The notes: generated by a model from the sequence alone, not told the origin. Shown: positions 54,946 through 64,000, counted from the stretch's first letter. The stretch: DNA of 64,000 bases from an uncultured Pleomorphomonas sp. (GCA_937868725.1 CALMMQ010000005.1:1-64000), one strand, 5' to 3'. Made by a program: numbers and translations.

Positions 54946-56874
54946 TTGACACGCCCATCCACCCCGCTCCTCGACAAGATTTCTTCGCCCGCGAACCTGA
55001 AGACGCTGAGCGTTGCCGAGCTCGAACAGCTGGCCGAAGAAGTTCGGGCCGAAATGATCGATGCCGTGTCGATGACTGGCGGTCATCTCGGCGCCGGTCT
55101 CGGCGTCGTCGAACTGACGATCGCGCTGCATGCCGTCTTCGACACGCCGATGGACAAGGTGATCTGGGATGTCGGCCATCAGGCCTACCCCCACAAGATT
55201 CTCACCGGCCGGCGCGACCAGATCCGCACGCTGCGTCAGGGTGGCGGCCTGTCCGGCTTCACCAAGCGCGCCGAGAGCCCGTTCGATCCCTTTGGGGCCG
55301 GCCATTCGTCCACCTCCATTTCCGCCGGTCTTGGCATGGCGGTGGCCCGCGACCACAATGGTGGCGACAACCACGTCGTGGCGGTGATCGGCGATGGCGC
55401 CATGTCGGCCGGCATGGCCTACGAGGCGATGAACAACGCCGGCGCCATGGACTGCCGACTGATCGTCATCCTCAACGACAACGACATGTCGATCGCCCCG
55501 CCGACCGGGGCGATGAGCGCCTACCTCGCCCGTCTCGTCTCCGGCCCGACCTACCGGTCCATTCGCGAGGGCATGAAGCAGCTGGCCAAAAGCCTGCCCA
55601 AAAGCCTGTTCCAGAAGGCGGCGCGGGCCGAGGAATACGCTCGCGGTTTCTGGACCGGCGGCACGCTGTTCGAGGAGTTGGGCTTCTATTACGTCGGCCC
55701 GGTCGACGGTCACAACCTCAGCCACCTGCTGCCGATTCTGCGCAACATCCGCGATTCGCAGGAAGGGCCGATCCTGCTGCACGTCGTCACCAAGAAGGGC
55801 AAGGGCTATCCGCCCGCCGAGGCGGCGGCCGACAAGTTCCACGGCGTCGGCCGTTTCGACGTCATTACCGGCGCCCAGGTGAAGCCCAAGGCCAATGCGC
55901 CGAGCTACACCCGCGTTTTCGCCGAAACGCTGGTCGAGGAAGCGCACCGTGACGCCGATATCGTGGCGGTGACCGCCGCCATGCCGGCCGGCACCGGCCT
56001 CGACCTGTTCGGCGAAACCTTCCCCGAACGCCTCTACGACGTCGGCATTGCCGAACAGCACGCCGTCACCTTCGCCGCCGGCATGGCCTGCGAGGGACTG
56101 AAGCCGTTCTGCGCCATCTACTCGACCTTCCTGCAACGCGCCTACGATCAGGTCATCCACGACGTGGCACTGCAGGGGTTGCCGGTGCGCTTCCCCATCG
56201 ATCGGGCCGGCCTGGTCGGCGCCGATGGCGCGACGCACGCCGGCGCCTACGACATCGCCTTCCTGTCCTGCCTGCCCAACATGGTGGTGATGGCTGCCAG
56301 CGACGAGGCCGAACTCAAGCACATGGTGGCCACCGCCGCTGCCTATCAGGATGGACCGATCGCCTTCCGCTACCCGCGCGGCGAGGGCGTCGGCGTCGAT
56401 CTGCCCAAGGCCGGTTCCATCCTGGAGATCGGCAAGGGCCGCATCGTGCGCGAAGGCGGCAAGGTAGCCATCCTGACGCTGGGCACGCGCCTTGCGGAGG
56501 CCCTGCGCGCCGCCGACGAACTCGAGACCTACGGCCTGCCGACCACGGTGGCCGACGCCCGCTTTGCCCGCCCGCTCGACGTCGATCTCGTTCGCCGTCT
56601 CGCCGCCAGCCACGAGGTGCTGGTCACCGTCGAGGAAGGCTCGATCGGCGGCTTCGGCAGTCACGTGGCCGAGGCGCTGGTGGCCGCCGGCCGCTTCGAT
56701 CGCGGCTTCCGTTTTCGTTCGCTGACGCTGCCCGACGCGTTCCTCGATCAGGACAAGCCGGACGTCATGTATGCGCGGGCCGGACTGGACGCGCGCGGCA
56801 TTGTTGCCAAGGTGCTGGAGGCGCTCGGCAAGACAGAAGTGTTGCCGACGATCATAGGGGTCGCCAAGCCATGA
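54946..56874 (+). CDS. dxs: 1-deoxy-D-xylulose-5-phosphate synthase
   Basis: 642 aa from a TTG at 54946, which gives [11 protein letters not shown], the common alphaproteobacterial N-terminus; AAGGA lies 10 bp upstream. A GTG 22 codons earlier would also be in frame but lacks support. It is the first enzyme of the MEP isoprenoid pathway and also feeds thiamine and PLP synthesis. TPP site: [18 protein letters not shown]; also [12 protein letters not shown] (catalytic His), [32 protein letters not shown], and the C-terminal [12 protein letters not shown]. Confidence 0.95.
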   Translation: MTRPSTPLLDKISSPANLKTLSVAELEQLAEEVRAEMIDAVSMTGGHLGAGLGVVELTIALHAVFDTPMDKVIWDVGHQAYPHKILTGRRDQIRTLRQGGGLSGFTKRAESPFDPFGAGHSSTSISAGLGMAVARDHNGGDNHVVAVIGDGAMSAGMAYEAMNNAGAMDCRLIVILNDNDMSIAPPTGAMSAYLARLVSGPTYRSIREGMKQLAKSLPKSLFQKAARAEEYARGFWTGGTLFEELGFYYVGPVDGHNLSHLLPILRNIRDSQEGPILLHVVTKKGKGYPPAEAAADKFHGVGRFDVITGAQVKPKANAPSYTRVFAETLVEEAHRDADIVAVTAAMPAGTGLDLFGETFPERLYDVGIAEQHAVTFAAGMACEGLKPFCAIYSTFLQRAYDQVIHDVALQGLPVRFPIDRAGLVGADGATHAGAYDIAFLSCLPNMVVMAASDEAELKHMVATAAAYQDGPIAFRYPRGEGVGVDLPKAGSILEIGKGRIVREGGKVAILTLGTRLAEALRAADELETYGLPTTVADARFARPLDVDLVRRLAASHEVLVTVEEGSIGGFGSHVAEALVAAGRFDRGFRFRSLTLPDAFLDQDKPDVMYARAGLDARGIVAKVLEALGKTEVLPTIIGVAKP

Positions 56875-57584
56875 CTGAGGTTGAAAACGACGTGAACGGC
56901 GATCCGCTGGGTCCGCTGGTCGCCGGCTGGACGCCGCGCCCGCGCCCGCCCCGCGAGCCGATGATCGGCCATTACTGTTCGCTGGTGCCGCTCGACCGCC
57001 ACCATGCCCCAGGCCTGTTCGAAGCCTTCCGCCACGACACGGCCGGCCGCGTCTGGACCTACCTCTCCGTCGGCCCGTTCGCCGCCCAGACCGAGATGGA
57101 AGCCTGGATCGCCAGCATCGTGCCGTCGCAGGATCCGCTGTTCTTCGCCGTCATCGATCACGTCAGCGGCCAGCCGGTCGGTCTGGTCTCGTACCTGCGC
57201 ATCGACGCCAACGCCGGCGTCGTCGAGGTCGGCTGGGTGACCTGGTCGCCACTGATGCAGAAGTCGGTCATCTCCACGGAAGCGCACTATCTGATGGCTC
57301 GGCGCGCCTTCGACGAGCTCGGCTACCGCCGCTACGAATGGAAGTGCAACGACCTCAACGAACCGTCGATGCAGGCGGCGCGCCGGCTCGGCTTCACCTA
57401 CGAAGGCACGTTCCGGCAGGCCACCATCGTCAAGGGTCGCAACCGCGATACCGCCTGGTTCTCGATGCTCGACCGCGAGTGGCCGGCGATAAAGGCCGCC
57501 TTCGAGGCCTGGCTGGCGCCGCAGAACTTCGACGCCGATGGCCGGCAACTCAGCCGGCTCGAAGCGCTGCGCACCGGCCGCTAG
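56871..57584 (+). CDS. RimJ/RimL-type GNAT N-acetyltransferase
   Basis: 237 aa. Start overlaps the dxs stop as ATGA. Segments [42 protein letters not shown] and [28 protein letters not shown] match the RimJ/RimL family that acetylates proteins or small molecules. The TAG stop lies in the first four bases (CTAG) of an inverted repeat that follows. No link to isoprenoid synthesis is evident. Confidence 0.85.
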   Translation: MTEVENDVNGDPLGPLVAGWTPRPRPPREPMIGHYCSLVPLDRHHAPGLFEAFRHDTAGRVWTYLSVGPFAAQTEMEAWIASIVPSQDPLFFAVIDHVSGQPVGLVSYLRIDANAGVVEVGWVTWSPLMQKSVISTEAHYLMARRAFDELGYRRYEWKCNDLNEPSMQAARRLGFTYEGTFRQATIVKGRNRDTAWFSMLDREWPAIKAAFEAWLAPQNFDADGRQLSRLEALRTGR

Positions 57585-57658
57585 TGCAGTGACCCCGACA
57601 CTTGATTCACGTTAATGGCAAGCGACCGATCAAGTGTCAGTGTCGTAAACTGCGCTAG
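57581..57658. repeat. Inverted-repeat unit 1 (CTAG-ended)
   Basis: Outer arms CTAGTGCAGT (57581-57590) and ACTGCGCTAG (57649-57658), one mismatch; inner arms GACACTTGAT (57597-57606) and ATCAAGTGTC (57629-57638), perfect. The TAG of the preceding acetyltransferase gene (57582-57584) is part of the left end. The element is not coding. Confidence 0.75.
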
Positions 57659-57671
57659 ATTCAATATGTTG

Positions 57672-57747
57672 CTAGTGCACTTTTCGACGCCTTCATTCGC
57701 TGCGGGTTGTCCATAGCGTGGACCGAATGCAGGCGTCAGTGCGCTAG
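57672..57747. repeat. Inverted-repeat unit 2 (CTAG-ended)
   Basis: Outer arms CTAGTGCACT (57672-57681) and AGTGCGCTAG (57738-57747), one mismatch; inner arms GACGCCTTCATTCG (57686-57699) and CGAATGCAGGCGTC (57724-57737), 13 of 14 matching. It shares its ends with unit 1 but not its interior. The 15-mer AGATTCAATATGTTG (57657-57671) between the units recurs with one change at 221-235. The rest of the 305-bp gap, up to 57889, holds no gene. Confidence 0.75.
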
Positions 57748-57889
57748 ATCGGCCCTGGCGCGACCTAGGCGCTGGAAAATCGACCGATGGTTGCCGAAAG
57801 GCTAAGCCAAACTGCCAGCTGACGATTGTCATGTCCCTGCAAAAGGGCTTGAATATCGTCGGTCCGAGAGTCTCGGAGGGAGTTTGCCG

Positions 57890-59845
57890 ATGTCAGTGAT
57901 CGCCTTGAACCGGCGCGCCTTGCTGCGCGCCACCGCCGCCGCCACCGCCCTGATGGTGTTCTCGCCCGGGCTGGTTCTGGCCGCCGGACCGACCGTCCGA
58001 TTGCGCCTGATGGCGACGACCGATCTGCACGTCAACATCTACCCTTACGATTATTACCGCGACAAGCCCGACGACACCGTTGGCCTGTCCAAGACGGCGG
58101 GTCTCGCCGCCGCCGCCCGTGGCGAGGTGAAGAACGCTCTGCTGTTCGACAACGGCGACCTCATCCAGGGCAGCCCGCTTGGCGACTATATCGCCTATGA
58201 GAAGGGGCTGAAGGACGGCGACGTCCACCCGATCATCGCCGCCATGAACGGCATGAACTATCTCTGCGGCGTGCTCGGCAATCACGAGTTCAACTACGGT
58301 CTCGACTTCCTCGGCAAGGCGCGGGCCGGCGCCAACTTCCCGGCGGTCTGCGCCAACGTCGTCAAGGCCGATGGCGAGCCGCTGGTGCCGCCGACCCGCG
58401 TCTTCGAGCAGCAGGTGGTCGACGAGAGCGGCGCCGAACATACGCTGCGCGTCGGCGTCATCGGCTTCCTGCCGCCGCAGATCGTCCAGTGGGACAAGGA
58501 CAATCTCGTCGGCAAGGTGACGACGGTCGACATCGTCGAGGCGGCCGAGAAGCATCTGCCCGAGCTGCGCGCCAAGGCCGACGTGGTGGTGGCCCTCTGT
58601 CATTCCGGCATCGCCGGCGGCGAGCGCGTGGGCGGCGAGGAAAATGCGGCGCTGTACCTGGCCAAGGTGCCGGGCATCGACGCCATCTTCACCGGTCACC
58701 AGCATCTCGTCTTCCCGAGCAAGGATTTCGCCGGTATCGACGGCGCCGACCTCGACAAGGGCACGCTCCACGGCGTGCCGACGGTGATGCCCGGCTTCTG
58801 GGGCAGCCATCTCGGCCTCATCGATCTCGACCTCGTCAAGGATGGCGAGGCCTGGAAGGTCGCCGCTTTCAAGGTCGAGGCGCGGCCGATCTACGAGCGT
58901 GCGCCCGACAAGAAGATCGTCTCCAAGGTCGACGCCGTGCCGAGCGTGCTCGCCGCCGTCGAGACCGCCCACAAGGCGACGCTCGATTACGTCCGTCGTC
59001 CCGTCGGTGAGACGACGGCGCCGATCTCTTCGTTCTGGGCGCTGGTGGCCGACGATCCCTCGGTGCAGATCGTCTCGCAGGCCCAGCTCTGGTACGGCGC
59101 CGAGCAGGCCAAGGCGGCCGGATTGCCCGACCTGCCGCTGTTGTCGGCGGCGGCGCCTTTCAAGTCCGGTGGTCGTGGCGGCCCGGACTACTACACTTTC
59201 GTGCCCAAGGGCCCGATCGCCATCAAGAACGTCGCAGACATCTACCTCTATCCCAACACCATCCGCATCGTGAAGATCACCGGCGCTGAGCTCAAGGACT
59301 GGCTTGAGCGCTCGGCCGGTATCTTCAACACCATCGATCCGGCCAAGACCGACGAGCAGGCGCTCATCGATCCGACCTTCCCGGCCTACAATTTCGACGT
59401 CATCGACGGCGTCACCTATCGCATCGATGTCACCCAGCCGGCGCGGTTCGACAAGGACGGCAAGCTGGCCCGCGCCGACGCCAACCGCATCACCGATCTG
59501 GCCTGGCAGGGGAAGGCCGTTGATCCAAAACAGGAATTTCTGGTCGTCACCAACAATTACCGTGCCGGCGGCGGTGGCCACTTCGCCGGTGCCGACGGTA
59601 CGACGGTGGTCTTCCAGGGACCGGATACCAACCGCGACGTCATCGTGCGCTACATCATCAAGAACAAGACCATCAATCCGACCGCCGATGGCAACTGGTC
59701 GATCGCCAAGCTGCCGGCCACGGTCAACCTGACCTTCCCCGACTCGCCGGCCGCGACGCTGGAAACCGTTCCGGCGGGCGTCAGTGTCGAGAAGGCGGGC
59801 GATGCCGGCGAAGGCTTCGCCAAATACCGCCTGAAGATCGTCTGA
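57890..59845 (+). CDS. Periplasmic 2',3'-cyclic-nucleotide 2'-phosphodiesterase/3'-nucleotidase (5'-nucleotidase family)
   Basis: 651 aa from ATG at 57890, with GGAGGGAG upstream. The N-terminus NRRALLRATAAATAL is a twin-arginine-like signal ending near VLAAG. Metallophosphoesterase domain: MATTDLHVNIYPYDYY (D-x-H), FDNGDLIQGSP, VLGNHEFNYG, LCHSGI and TGHQHL. The C-terminal 5'-nucleotidase domain includes APFKSGGRGG, YPNTI and TNNYRAGGGGHF. It matches CpdB-type enzymes that degrade 2',3'-cNMP and 3'-NMP for phosphate and nucleoside salvage. It is isolated and has a terminator. Confidence 0.9.
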   Translation: MSVIALNRRALLRATAAATALMVFSPGLVLAAGPTVRLRLMATTDLHVNIYPYDYYRDKPDDTVGLSKTAGLAAAARGEVKNALLFDNGDLIQGSPLGDYIAYEKGLKDGDVHPIIAAMNGMNYLCGVLGNHEFNYGLDFLGKARAGANFPAVCANVVKADGEPLVPPTRVFEQQVVDESGAEHTLRVGVIGFLPPQIVQWDKDNLVGKVTTVDIVEAAEKHLPELRAKADVVVALCHSGIAGGERVGGEENAALYLAKVPGIDAIFTGHQHLVFPSKDFAGIDGADLDKGTLHGVPTVMPGFWGSHLGLIDLDLVKDGEAWKVAAFKVEARPIYERAPDKKIVSKVDAVPSVLAAVETAHKATLDYVRRPVGETTAPISSFWALVADDPSVQIVSQAQLWYGAEQAKAAGLPDLPLLSAAAPFKSGGRGGPDYYTFVPKGPIAIKNVADIYLYPNTIRIVKITGAELKDWLERSAGIFNTIDPAKTDEQALIDPTFPAYNFDVIDGVTYRIDVTQPARFDKDGKLARADANRITDLAWQGKAVDPKQEFLVVTNNYRAGGGGHFAGADGTTVVFQGPDTNRDVIVRYIIKNKTINPTADGNWSIAKLPATVNLTFPDSPAATLETVPAGVSVEKAGDAGEGFAKYRLKIV

Positions 59846-59870
59846 GGGCAAGGCACGGCTGATCCTGGAG

Positions 59871-59896
59871 CGCCCGGTCGCAAGGCCGGGCGTTTG
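59871..59896 (+). terminator. Terminator after the nucleotidase gene
   Basis: CGCCCGG (59871-59877) pairs with CCGGGCG (59886-59892) across an 8-nt loop, followed by TTTG. It is a moderate rho-independent signal. The 270 bp beyond, to the diguanylate cyclase start, are AT-rich around 59925-59960 and hold no supported gene. Confidence 0.6.
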
Positions 59897-60166
59897 CCTT
59901 GCTGTCTGGATTCCATGTTTAGCAAACAGACGCGAATTAATTAAGTTTATTCAATCCGGTCGCAAGTCATAAACCAGGCCGGCACCGTCAGCTGGTCCAT
60001 TTGCTGGCGCTTGCGGCAGGATGCCGGGAAAGGCCTGTGACTTAATCAACGACCGGCTGTTGTTTACCTCATATAGACAACTGACTGGCAAGATTCGGCT
60101 CACGATTTTGGTTGCTTTGTTGAATTTTCGCGATGCGTATTACTGTTGGCTGCAAGAGACGAATTG

Positions 60167-61753
60167 ATGGCTGATCTCAAGTCCATAGTGCGGATCCGGC
60201 TGATCGTGCTGGTCGCCATTTTGGCGAGCCTGGCACCGTTTTCTGTCAGCCAGGTGCTGATGGCCCGTCACAACACCGACATGGCGCTGGAATCGGTCGA
60301 ACGCACGATGATGGCGTCGCTGAAGCGCATCGAGGGCATGTTCAACGATGCCCGTCGCGAACTGGAACGCCTGTCGTCGACCATCGCCCTGATCAGCACC
60401 AGCCCGAAGTTCACCCCCGAGGATTGCCAGCAGAAGGTTCAGGACGTTCTCGCCATCTATGACAAGGCTGAACGCATTTCGCTGCTTTATCCAAACGGCG
60501 TCGCCTTCTGCTCCAGCGATCCCAAGGCCCTTGGCGTATCGTTTGCCGACCGCGACTATTTCCAGCGCGCCCTCAGTTCTCCGATGGTGGTCTGGTCTGA
60601 CCTCCTTACCAGCCGGATAACCAACCGTGTTCTGCTGCAGTCGGCCCGTGCCGTGTGGGAGCGGGGCGCCATCAGCTATGTCGTTACCGTCTCTCTCAAC
60701 CTCGCTGCCCTCAAGCGGGCCACCTTCGAGCAAGTCGACGTGCCGCTGACCCAGGCCGTACTGGTTGACAAGGACGGCCAGGTGCTCGACAGCGTGACGT
60801 ACGATGAAAATGCGCCGCCGATCCGCTCCGACGTCATCGCGCTGGCCATCAATAGCGACTCCGGCATTCTGCATCCGCCGGGCGCCGACAAGTCCCTGTT
60901 CGCGGTGGCCATGGTGGGAGGCATCCAGGGCCGGCTGATCTTCGAGACGCCGGTCAGCGCCATCTATGCCAAGGCCGATCGCGACATGCTCTCGGGCATC
61001 GTTCTGGTCGGAATCGAGACGGTGCTGATCGCCGCCCTCCTGATGCTGGCGCTCGACTGGCTGATCCTGCGCGGCCTCAGGCACGTCATCGTCGTCGCCC
61101 ACCGCATTTCCACCGGCGACCAGCACTGCCGCGTCAAGCTGACGTCGCCCTTGCCCGAACTGACCGTGCTGTCGCGCTCCATCAACATGATGGTCGACCG
61201 GCTGGAAAGCGCCGTTCTGACCGACGTGCTCACCGACATTCCCAACCGCCGCGCCCTCGATGTGCATCTCGACAACAGCGCCCGCCGGCTACAGCGTTTC
61301 GGCACCGGCTTCTCGCTGGTGATGATCGACATCGACCACTTCAAGCGCTTCAACGATTCCTATGGCCACAGCGTCGGCGATCAGGTGCTGAAGTCGGTGG
61401 GTAAGACGTTGGAACGCTTCGCCCGCCGGCCGGACGAGATCGCCGCCCGCTATGGTGGCGAAGAGTTCATGCTGGTGTTGACCGAGACCGACGCCGGCAA
61501 GCTGGCGGTCCACCTAGAGAACCTGCGCTGCGCCATCGAAGCGCTCGGCATCACCCACGCCGGCTCGCCCTATGCGGTGGTCACCATTTCCATGGGCTTT
61601 GCCATCATCAATCGCGATGACGAGGTGCCGGCGGCACTGACGCGGGCCGACGAAGCCCTCTACTGCGCCAAGTCCAAGGGGCGCAATCGCGTCGAGAACG
61701 CCGATGCGACGAACGACGGTGGGGCCGCGCCCGACTGCCCGGCGGTGATTTGA
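60167..61753 (+). CDS. Membrane diguanylate cyclase (GGDEF domain)
   Basis: 528 aa from ATG at 60167, with AAGAGA upstream. Membrane helix 1 near 10-35, a periplasmic sensing region of about 240 residues (Cache-like, with FCSSDPKALGVSFADRDYFQRAL in the middle: key FADRDYFQRAL), helix 2 (LSGIVLVGIETVLIAALLMLALDWL), a HAMP-like linker, then a GGDEF domain. Active site YGGEEF with MIDIDHFKRFND. The inhibitory I-site position holds RPDE rather than RxxD, so feedback control may be weak. It should make cyclic di-GMP in response to an unknown periplasmic signal. Confidence 0.9.
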   Translation: MADLKSIVRIRLIVLVAILASLAPFSVSQVLMARHNTDMALESVERTMMASLKRIEGMFNDARRELERLSSTIALISTSPKFTPEDCQQKVQDVLAIYDKAERISLLYPNGVAFCSSDPKALGVSFADRDYFQRALSSPMVVWSDLLTSRITNRVLLQSARAVWERGAISYVVTVSLNLAALKRATFEQVDVPLTQAVLVDKDGQVLDSVTYDENAPPIRSDVIALAINSDSGILHPPGADKSLFAVAMVGGIQGRLIFETPVSAIYAKADRDMLSGIVLVGIETVLIAALLMLALDWLILRGLRHVIVVAHRISTGDQHCRVKLTSPLPELTVLSRSINMMVDRLESAVLTDVLTDIPNRRALDVHLDNSARRLQRFGTGFSLVMIDIDHFKRFNDSYGHSVGDQVLKSVGKTLERFARRPDEIAARYGGEEFMLVLTETDAGKLAVHLENLRCAIEALGITHAGSPYAVVTISMGFAIINRDDEVPAALTRADEALYCAKSKGRNRVENADATNDGGAAPDCPAVI

Positions 61754-61762
61754 GCGCGGCGG

Positions 61763-62737
61763 TCAGAGCCACTTCTTCCAGCGGAAGAAGCCATAGGTGC
61801 CAAGCGCTGACAGGATCATGACGGCGATGCCCCAGGCGTAGCCGTAATCCCAGGCCAGTTCCGGCATGTAGTGGAAGTTCATGCCGTAAAAGCTCGCCAC
61901 CAGCGTGGGCGGCATGAAGATCACCGCCAGAACCGAGAAGATCTTGATGGTGTCGTTCTGCTGGATCGAGATCAGCCCGAGCGTGGCGTCGAGCAGGAAG
62001 GTGATGCGTTCTTCCTGACCGCGACAATGGTCGGCAAGGGCCTGGACGTCGCTTTTCATCGGCTTCAGGCGGGCGACGTCGTCCTTGTCGTAGCGCGGCC
62101 CGTCCATTTTGGCCGTCAGGAACAGCAGCAGACGCGACAGGCTGATCAGGCTTTCCTGGAAGTGGCCGAGGCGCACACCTTCCCGGCCGATGCGCCGCAG
62201 CGAGTTCTTGTAGGTCGGGCTCTGGCTGCCGCGGCTTTCATCCTCGAACACCATGCGCGAGATCGTCTCGATGCGGGCGCCCGACTGCTCGATGACGTCG
62301 GCGAGCCGGTCGATGGCCGCTTCGAGGATGGTCAGCAGGGCGCCGTGCGAGGAGGTGACGTTGGCTCCCGGCGTTGTCACGTTCTTGATCGCCAGCGGAA
62401 TGGTGCCCGGCTCGTCGTAGCGGACGGTGACCAGATGCGCTTCGGTGAGCACGAAGGTGACAACGGTGATGGCCGGATCGTTGCCGCCGGCCCGACAGGG
62501 CAGGGCGGCCGTCAGATAGAGCACGTCGTTGGCCGCCGACAGCCGGCTCGACGGTTCGATTTCTTCCATCTCGGCCCGTGTCGGCAGCTCGGCGCCGATG
62601 ACCTGCTCGACGTGCAGCTCTTCGGCCCGCGTCGGTGTCATCAGGTCGATCCAGAGCGCGGCGGCATCGCAGTCGTCGGTCTGGCAGTCGGGCAGGTATT
62701 CTAGGCGGTCACCGAGGGAGTGGAAGGCGTTCAGCAT
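61763..62737 (-). CDS. corA: CorA-family magnesium/cobalt transporter
   Basis: 324 aa from ATG at 62737 (MLNAFHSLGDRLEYLP); the open frame extends 54 codons upstream without family resemblance. A large cytoplasmic N-terminal domain (long helices around 180-250) leads to two C-terminal membrane helices. The selectivity motif GMN is at 285-287 (SFYGMNFHYMPEL), and the basic end WKKWL matches CorA. It forms pentameric divalent-cation channels. It converges on the diguanylate cyclase gene. Confidence 0.93.
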   Translation of the reverse strand: MLNAFHSLGDRLEYLPDCQTDDCDAAALWIDLMTPTRAEELHVEQVIGAELPTRAEMEEIEPSSRLSAANDVLYLTAALPCRAGGNDPAITVVTFVLTEAHLVTVRYDEPGTIPLAIKNVTTPGANVTSSHGALLTILEAAIDRLADVIEQSGARIETISRMVFEDESRGSQSPTYKNSLRRIGREGVRLGHFQESLISLSRLLLFLTAKMDGPRYDKDDVARLKPMKSDVQALADHCRGQEERITFLLDATLGLISIQQNDTIKIFSVLAVIFMPPTLVASFYGMNFHYMPELAWDYGYAWGIAVMILSALGTYGFFRWKKWL

Positions 62738-63050
62738 GAGCCAAGGTCCAACTTGCCGCCGCCGGCTTGCCGGCTGCACTGACTGAGACGACGGACGGGA
62801 ACCGCCGTCGGGCCGCCTGGCCCGGCGGACCGCCCCGTCTGGACGATCGAATACGCCGTCGGTCAATCCCCCACAAGGACCGGACGCGGCTATCGACACC
62901 CTTATGACAGAGCTTGAGCGTCAGGAGAATACCCGCCGGTTGGCGGATACCACTTGCCGACAGTTTGCGCCGCTGCCCCGGGAGGAACGGTACCACCGGC
63001 CGCTTTGCATCCTCCGGACAATATGCTAAGTGTTTGAACGAGGGGTGCTT
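62738..63050. other. 313-bp divergent gap between corA and the DUF2946 gene
   Basis: No gene is supported. A few GC-rich dyads are present (for example GCCGGCTTGCCGGC near 62763-62777, and CCGCC...GGCGG near 62815-62830), which could fold in the corA leader, but no known magnesium riboswitch motif was recognised. Confidence 0.45.
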
Positions 63051-63437
63051 ATGCGACGCATTCAAGTGACGACGACGGGAATGGCCTTGCGGGCGGTGCT
63101 GACCGCTCTGGCTGTCTACGCCCTCGTCCTGCAGGCGCTGTTCCCGTTGTCGGCCGCTGTGGCCGCCGCCAACGGTCAGACGGTGTCGATCTGCGTCACC
63201 ACGCCCGACCCGACGCCGGCCGGCAAGAACGGCGCCGCCGGTCTTGGCCATGATTGTCTCGCCTGCTGCCGCATCATGGCTTCGGCGGCGCTGCCTGGAC
63301 CGGTGCTGTCGCCGGAACCGGTGCAGCTGGCGTTCTTCATCGCCGCCAACGGGAGCCCTATTCCCGAACAGCTGGTCGTCGAGCCCGGCAGCGGCTGGCC
63401 GCCATCGCCGCGCAGCCCACCCGTCGCAGAAGTCTGA
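63051..63437 (+). CDS. DUF2946-like small exported or membrane protein
   Basis: 128 aa from ATG at 63051, with GAGGGG 6 bp upstream; a GTG 7 codons earlier is in frame. An N-terminal hydrophobic segment (ALRAVLTALAVYALVLQALFPLSA, near 15-38) is a signal or anchor. It is followed by GHDCLACCRIM, a Cys/His cluster typical of DUF2946, and a proline-rich tail. Such proteins often neighbour copper-handling genes, and the next gene is a PCu(A)C copper chaperone. Copper binding by the HxCxxCC cluster is inferred. Confidence 0.72.
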   Translation: MRRIQVTTTGMALRAVLTALAVYALVLQALFPLSAAVAAANGQTVSICVTTPDPTPAGKNGAAGLGHDCLACCRIMASAALPGPVLSPEPVQLAFFIAANGSPIPEQLVVEPGSGWPPSPRSPPVAEV

Positions 63438-63558
63438 ACGCCTGTCCAGCCGCCCCGTCTGCCGATCGTCCGGTGCCAAGCGCGCCTTGTCGGAGTGGGG
63501 CGACCGAGTTCGTCCGGGATCCTCCGGTGCGTCCGCCTTCCTTCGACATGGGTGCTTC

Positions 63559-64000
63559 ATGCCCGCCACTTTCCGCCTGCATTCCGCCCTTCGCCGCGGC
63601 TTCCAGCTGCCGTTCGTTCTTGCGACCTTCCTCATGCTGCTGATCGCCGCGCCCGTTGAGGCCCACGGCTACAAGATCGGCGATCTCGTCATCGAACATC
63701 CGTGGACGCGCGCCACGGCGCCCGGCGCTGAGGCCGGCGGCGGCTTTCTCGTCATCCACAACAATGGCACCACGGCTGACCGCCTTGTCGGTGGCACGGC
63801 CGAGTTCGCCGCCAAGGTGGAAATCCACGAGATGGCCATGGAAGGCGAGACGATGAAGATGCGACAGCTGGTCGACGGCCTGGAGATTCCGGCCGGCGCC
63901 ACCGTCACGCTGAAGCCGGGCTCGTTCCACGTCATGTTCCAGCAGCTGCAGCAGCCGCTGGCCGAGGGCAGCAAGGTCAAGGGGACGCTGGTCTTCGCCA
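63559..64000 (+). CDS. PCu(A)C copper chaperone, 3' end beyond the window
   Basis: 147 codons are present, from ATG at 63559 to the window end. A hydrophobic signal (LPFVLATFLMLLIAAPVEA) leads to the mature GYKIGDLVIEHPWTRATAPGA, the PCu(A)C start. Copper ligands follow the H-x-n-M pattern: EIHEMAMEGETMKMRQL and GSFHVMFQQL. PCu(A)C delivers Cu(I) to the CuA or CuB site of cytochrome c oxidase in the periplasm. About 10-25 residues are probably missing. Ribosome site is weak. It forms a likely operon with the DUF2946 gene. Confidence 0.9.
   Translation, partial: MPATFRLHSALRRGFQLPFVLATFLMLLIAAPVEAHGYKIGDLVIEHPWTRATAPGAEAGGGFLVIHNNGTTADRLVGGTAEFAAKVEIHEMAMEGETMKMRQLVDGLEIPAGATVTLKPGSFHVMFQQLQQPLAEGSKVKGTLVFA

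Noticed and set aside
57893-59851. A 652-codon frame antisense to the nucleotidase gene
   Set aside because: It is a shadow of a well-identified gene on the other strand with no domain of its own.
61763-62899. A longer corA start with 54 extra codons
   Set aside because: The added residues are Arg/Pro-rich and unlike CorA. The chosen ATG gives the normal length.

Overview
The window is a high-GC chromosomal stretch from an alphaproteobacterium, most likely of the order Hyphomicrobiales (Rhizobiales). Evidence: a CcrM-type adenine methyltransferase, a PopZ-like polar organiser, an F0 ATP synthase operon with paired b' and b subunits and no F1 genes, a DUF1127 protein, LexA boxes of the alphaproteobacterial GTTC-N7-GTTC form, and rhizobial-looking palindromic intergenic repeats. 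The genus cannot be fixed from sequence alone. There are no insertion sequences, phage genes, CRISPR arrays or rRNA genes. Almost everything looks like core chromosome.

Layout. 1-6.0 kb: the end of an unknown gene, a repeat-filled gap, then a leftward peptide ABC transporter operon (substrate-binding protein, dppB, dppC, dppD, dppF). The binding protein appears to be a natural circular permutation of the family 5 fold. 6.1-9.7 kb: a divergent operon of a GntR regulator, a Cys/Met-type PLP enzyme and an M20 dipeptidase, closed by a terminator. The two units share a promoter region with a perfect dyad and probably form one peptide uptake and breakdown system. 9.8-18.3 kb: cutC, tRNA-Cys, a Pcm-like methyltransferase, tolC, popZ, a LysR regulator facing a DUF1127 gene, and valS. 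18.3-25.4 kb: a secreted nucleosidase, folK-folB-folP, a nucleoside deoxyribosyltransferase-like gene, uvrA and ssb with a LexA box between the last two. 25.7-30.5 kb: acetyltransferase, metallo-hydrolase, small zincin, a radical SAM protein with its own LexA box, a glycosyltransferase and a DUF1993 gene. 30.6-38.2 kb: ccrM (with CtrA-like sites upstream), an AT-rich gap, mutY, a DciA-like gene, dsbA and smc. 38.4-41.3 kb: atpI-atpB-atpE-atpF'-atpF. 41.4-50.5 kb: rnhB, aroC, an acetyltransferase, DUF3606, amidohydrolase, a GDPD-like protein lacking metal-site glutamates, an Lrp regulator facing ald, and rRNA methyltransferase genes rlmD-like and tlyA. 50.5-64 kb: MFS transporter, DUF1499, a DnaJ-like protein, pdxH, xseB, dxs, an acetyltransferase, two tandem inverted-repeat units, a Tat-exported nucleotidase, a membrane diguanylate cyclase, corA, and a DUF2946 gene with the start of a PCu(A)C copper chaperone gene cut by the window end.

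The most unusual items are the permuted, cysteine-paired binding protein with its divergent catabolic operon; the LexA box on the radical SAM gene; the paired hairpins after atpE; and CTAG-ended repeats that supply the TAG stop codons of neighbouring genes. Start codons were chosen from ribosome binding sites and homologue N-termini recalled from memory. No searches were run.
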